Shown here: in pieces, positions 39,042 through 39,715 of the stretch
Layout of the letters: every line of letters starts with the position of its first letter
Position numbering within the stretch: position 1 is the first letter of the stretch
The notes under the pieces: model-generated
The model's database searches: none
Seen by the model: the letters and a program-made list of their open reading frames with translations, nothing else
What the model was told of the DNA's origin: nothing
Assembly (NCBI RefSeq): GCF_000227135.1
Contig: NC_018260.1
Location: 241,626 to 281,340 of the forward strand
Source: Leishmania donovani
Taxonomy: Eukaryota; Euglenozoa; Kinetoplastea; Trypanosomatida; Trypanosomatidae
Length of the DNA stretch: 39,715 nt
Reading direction: 5' to 3'
Position numbers and translations under genes: made by a program

Positions 39042-39686
39042 CGTCACGGCACAGCCAAGATTTTTGTGCCTGAAAGTCTAAACAGCTCCAAAGCATGCCG
39101 AGCTCTCTGCCTATCACCTCTTCTTGCCTCTCACACTGGCACTGCGCACACCACGACGACCACCGCGCAGCGCTACCGCTGCTGTCTTGTGCAGTGAGTT
39201 GCTTGCCTCACTGCTCACAGATTTCCCACAACCATAGACACTCCCGCACGCACCGCCGCGACGCGGGCGAGAGGCGGGTAACGTGCGATGCCGGCGACAC
39301 CTGCCGGTGCTGTGCGCGCTGCCTCTGTCTCGCCGTAAGACCAAACGGCGCTTCCTTGTCCGCTTCTGTTTGCGGGACATGACGCCGCGCCACTGCCGCG
39401 TCTTTTTCTTGCCTGCTGTGAGGAGCGGCCGCGGCCCTTGGCGCCCCCCCTCCCCCTGCGTCTCCGCCGGCGGCGGCCATCTGTGTCACACCCCATCTCC
39501 CCCGCTTTCTCTCCCCCCGTCTCTCCTGGTCTCGAAACAACCCCGACATTCGGAAATATGCTTGCACGGCGTTGCGCTCGTGCCACACACACACACGCAC
39601 ACACACACCGGCCAGTAACCTTCCCCCAACCCCCCTCCTCCACACAAAGCATCCCCTTTCTTTTCGCCTTTCGCCACTCTGCCATC
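39042..39686 (+). other. Spacer and leader of beta-tubulin
   Basis: It contains C/T-rich tracts (about 39501-39530 and 39619-39641), a CA repeat (about 39586-39609), and two candidate acceptors, AG 39614-39615 and AG 39648-39649. No ATG lies between either of them and the tubulin start. Open frames here are spurious. Confidence 0.6.
39648..39649 (+). promoter_or_regulatory. Candidate spliced-leader acceptor AG for beta-tubulin
   Basis: This AG follows the C-rich tract 39619-39641 and would give a 37-nt leader. The AG at 39614-39615, just after the CA repeat, would give a 71-nt leader. The sequence alone does not decide between them. Confidence 0.4.
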
Positions 39687-39715
39687 ATGCGTGAGATCGT
39701 TACCTGCCAGGCCGG
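39687..39715 (+). CDS. Beta-tubulin, first codons only (runs off the right edge)
   Basis: The last 29 bases begin with ATG and read MREIVTCQA plus the first two bases of a Gly codon. This is the near-invariant N-terminus of eukaryotic beta-tubulin. The MREI tetrapeptide is also the signal for tubulin mRNA autoregulation in animals. Beta-tubulin pairs with alpha-tubulin in the subpellicular, spindle and flagellar microtubules. Only 9 full codons are visible, so whether the gene is intact, single or the first of an array cannot be judged. The short leader with C-rich tract just upstream fits a highly expressed gene. Confidence 0.85.

Overview
The window comes from a trypanosomatid nuclear chromosome, most likely Leishmania. 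All supported genes lie on the plus strand, have no introns and have GC-rich third codon positions. They are separated by kilobase-scale spacers full of polypyrimidine tracts followed by AG, the signals for spliced-leader trans-splicing and coupled polyadenylation. Two SIDER-like retroposon remnants also fit Leishmania. I see no strand switch, tRNA, snoRNA or rRNA gene, so this looks like an internal piece of one polycistronic transcription unit.

Layout: the C-terminus of 60S ribosomal protein L6 (2-337), a WD40-repeat protein (1062-2609), a protein with a possible calponin-homology-like N-terminus (3429-4553), a large unrecognised protein (5540-8050), a divergent NSRP1-type splicing regulator (9253-10443), and a Ser-rich coiled-coil protein (11873-13135). 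A gene-poor stretch follows, holding SIDER copy A (14159-14713), a heavily mutated unidentified pseudogene (15066-16294) and about 3.3 kb of spacer and leader. Then come a PHO80-type cyclin with an interrupted cyclin box and an acidic tail (19594-22944), a 3.9-kb spacer, a very large FCP1/SCP-type (NLI-interacting-factor-like) HAD phosphatase (26879-31921), SIDER copy B (32351-32932), a 1760-residue unrecognised protein (33759-39041), and the first codons of beta-tubulin (39687 to the end).

Gene neighbourhood says little about shared function, because trypanosomatid polycistrons mix unrelated genes. Three products suggest nuclear or regulatory roles (NSRP1-like, cyclin, FCP1-like phosphatase), but I see no evidence that they form one system. 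Start codons were set at true ATGs. For several genes the choice is supported by a long ATG-free stretch between a strong splice acceptor and the chosen ATG.

I found no convincing new multi-gene system. The observations most worth a second look are a (GT)n tract inside an upstream ORF that overlaps the NSRP1-like start codon, the near-identical but mosaic SIDER pair forming 18-kb-spaced direct repeats, the unidentified pseudogene, and the split cyclin box.
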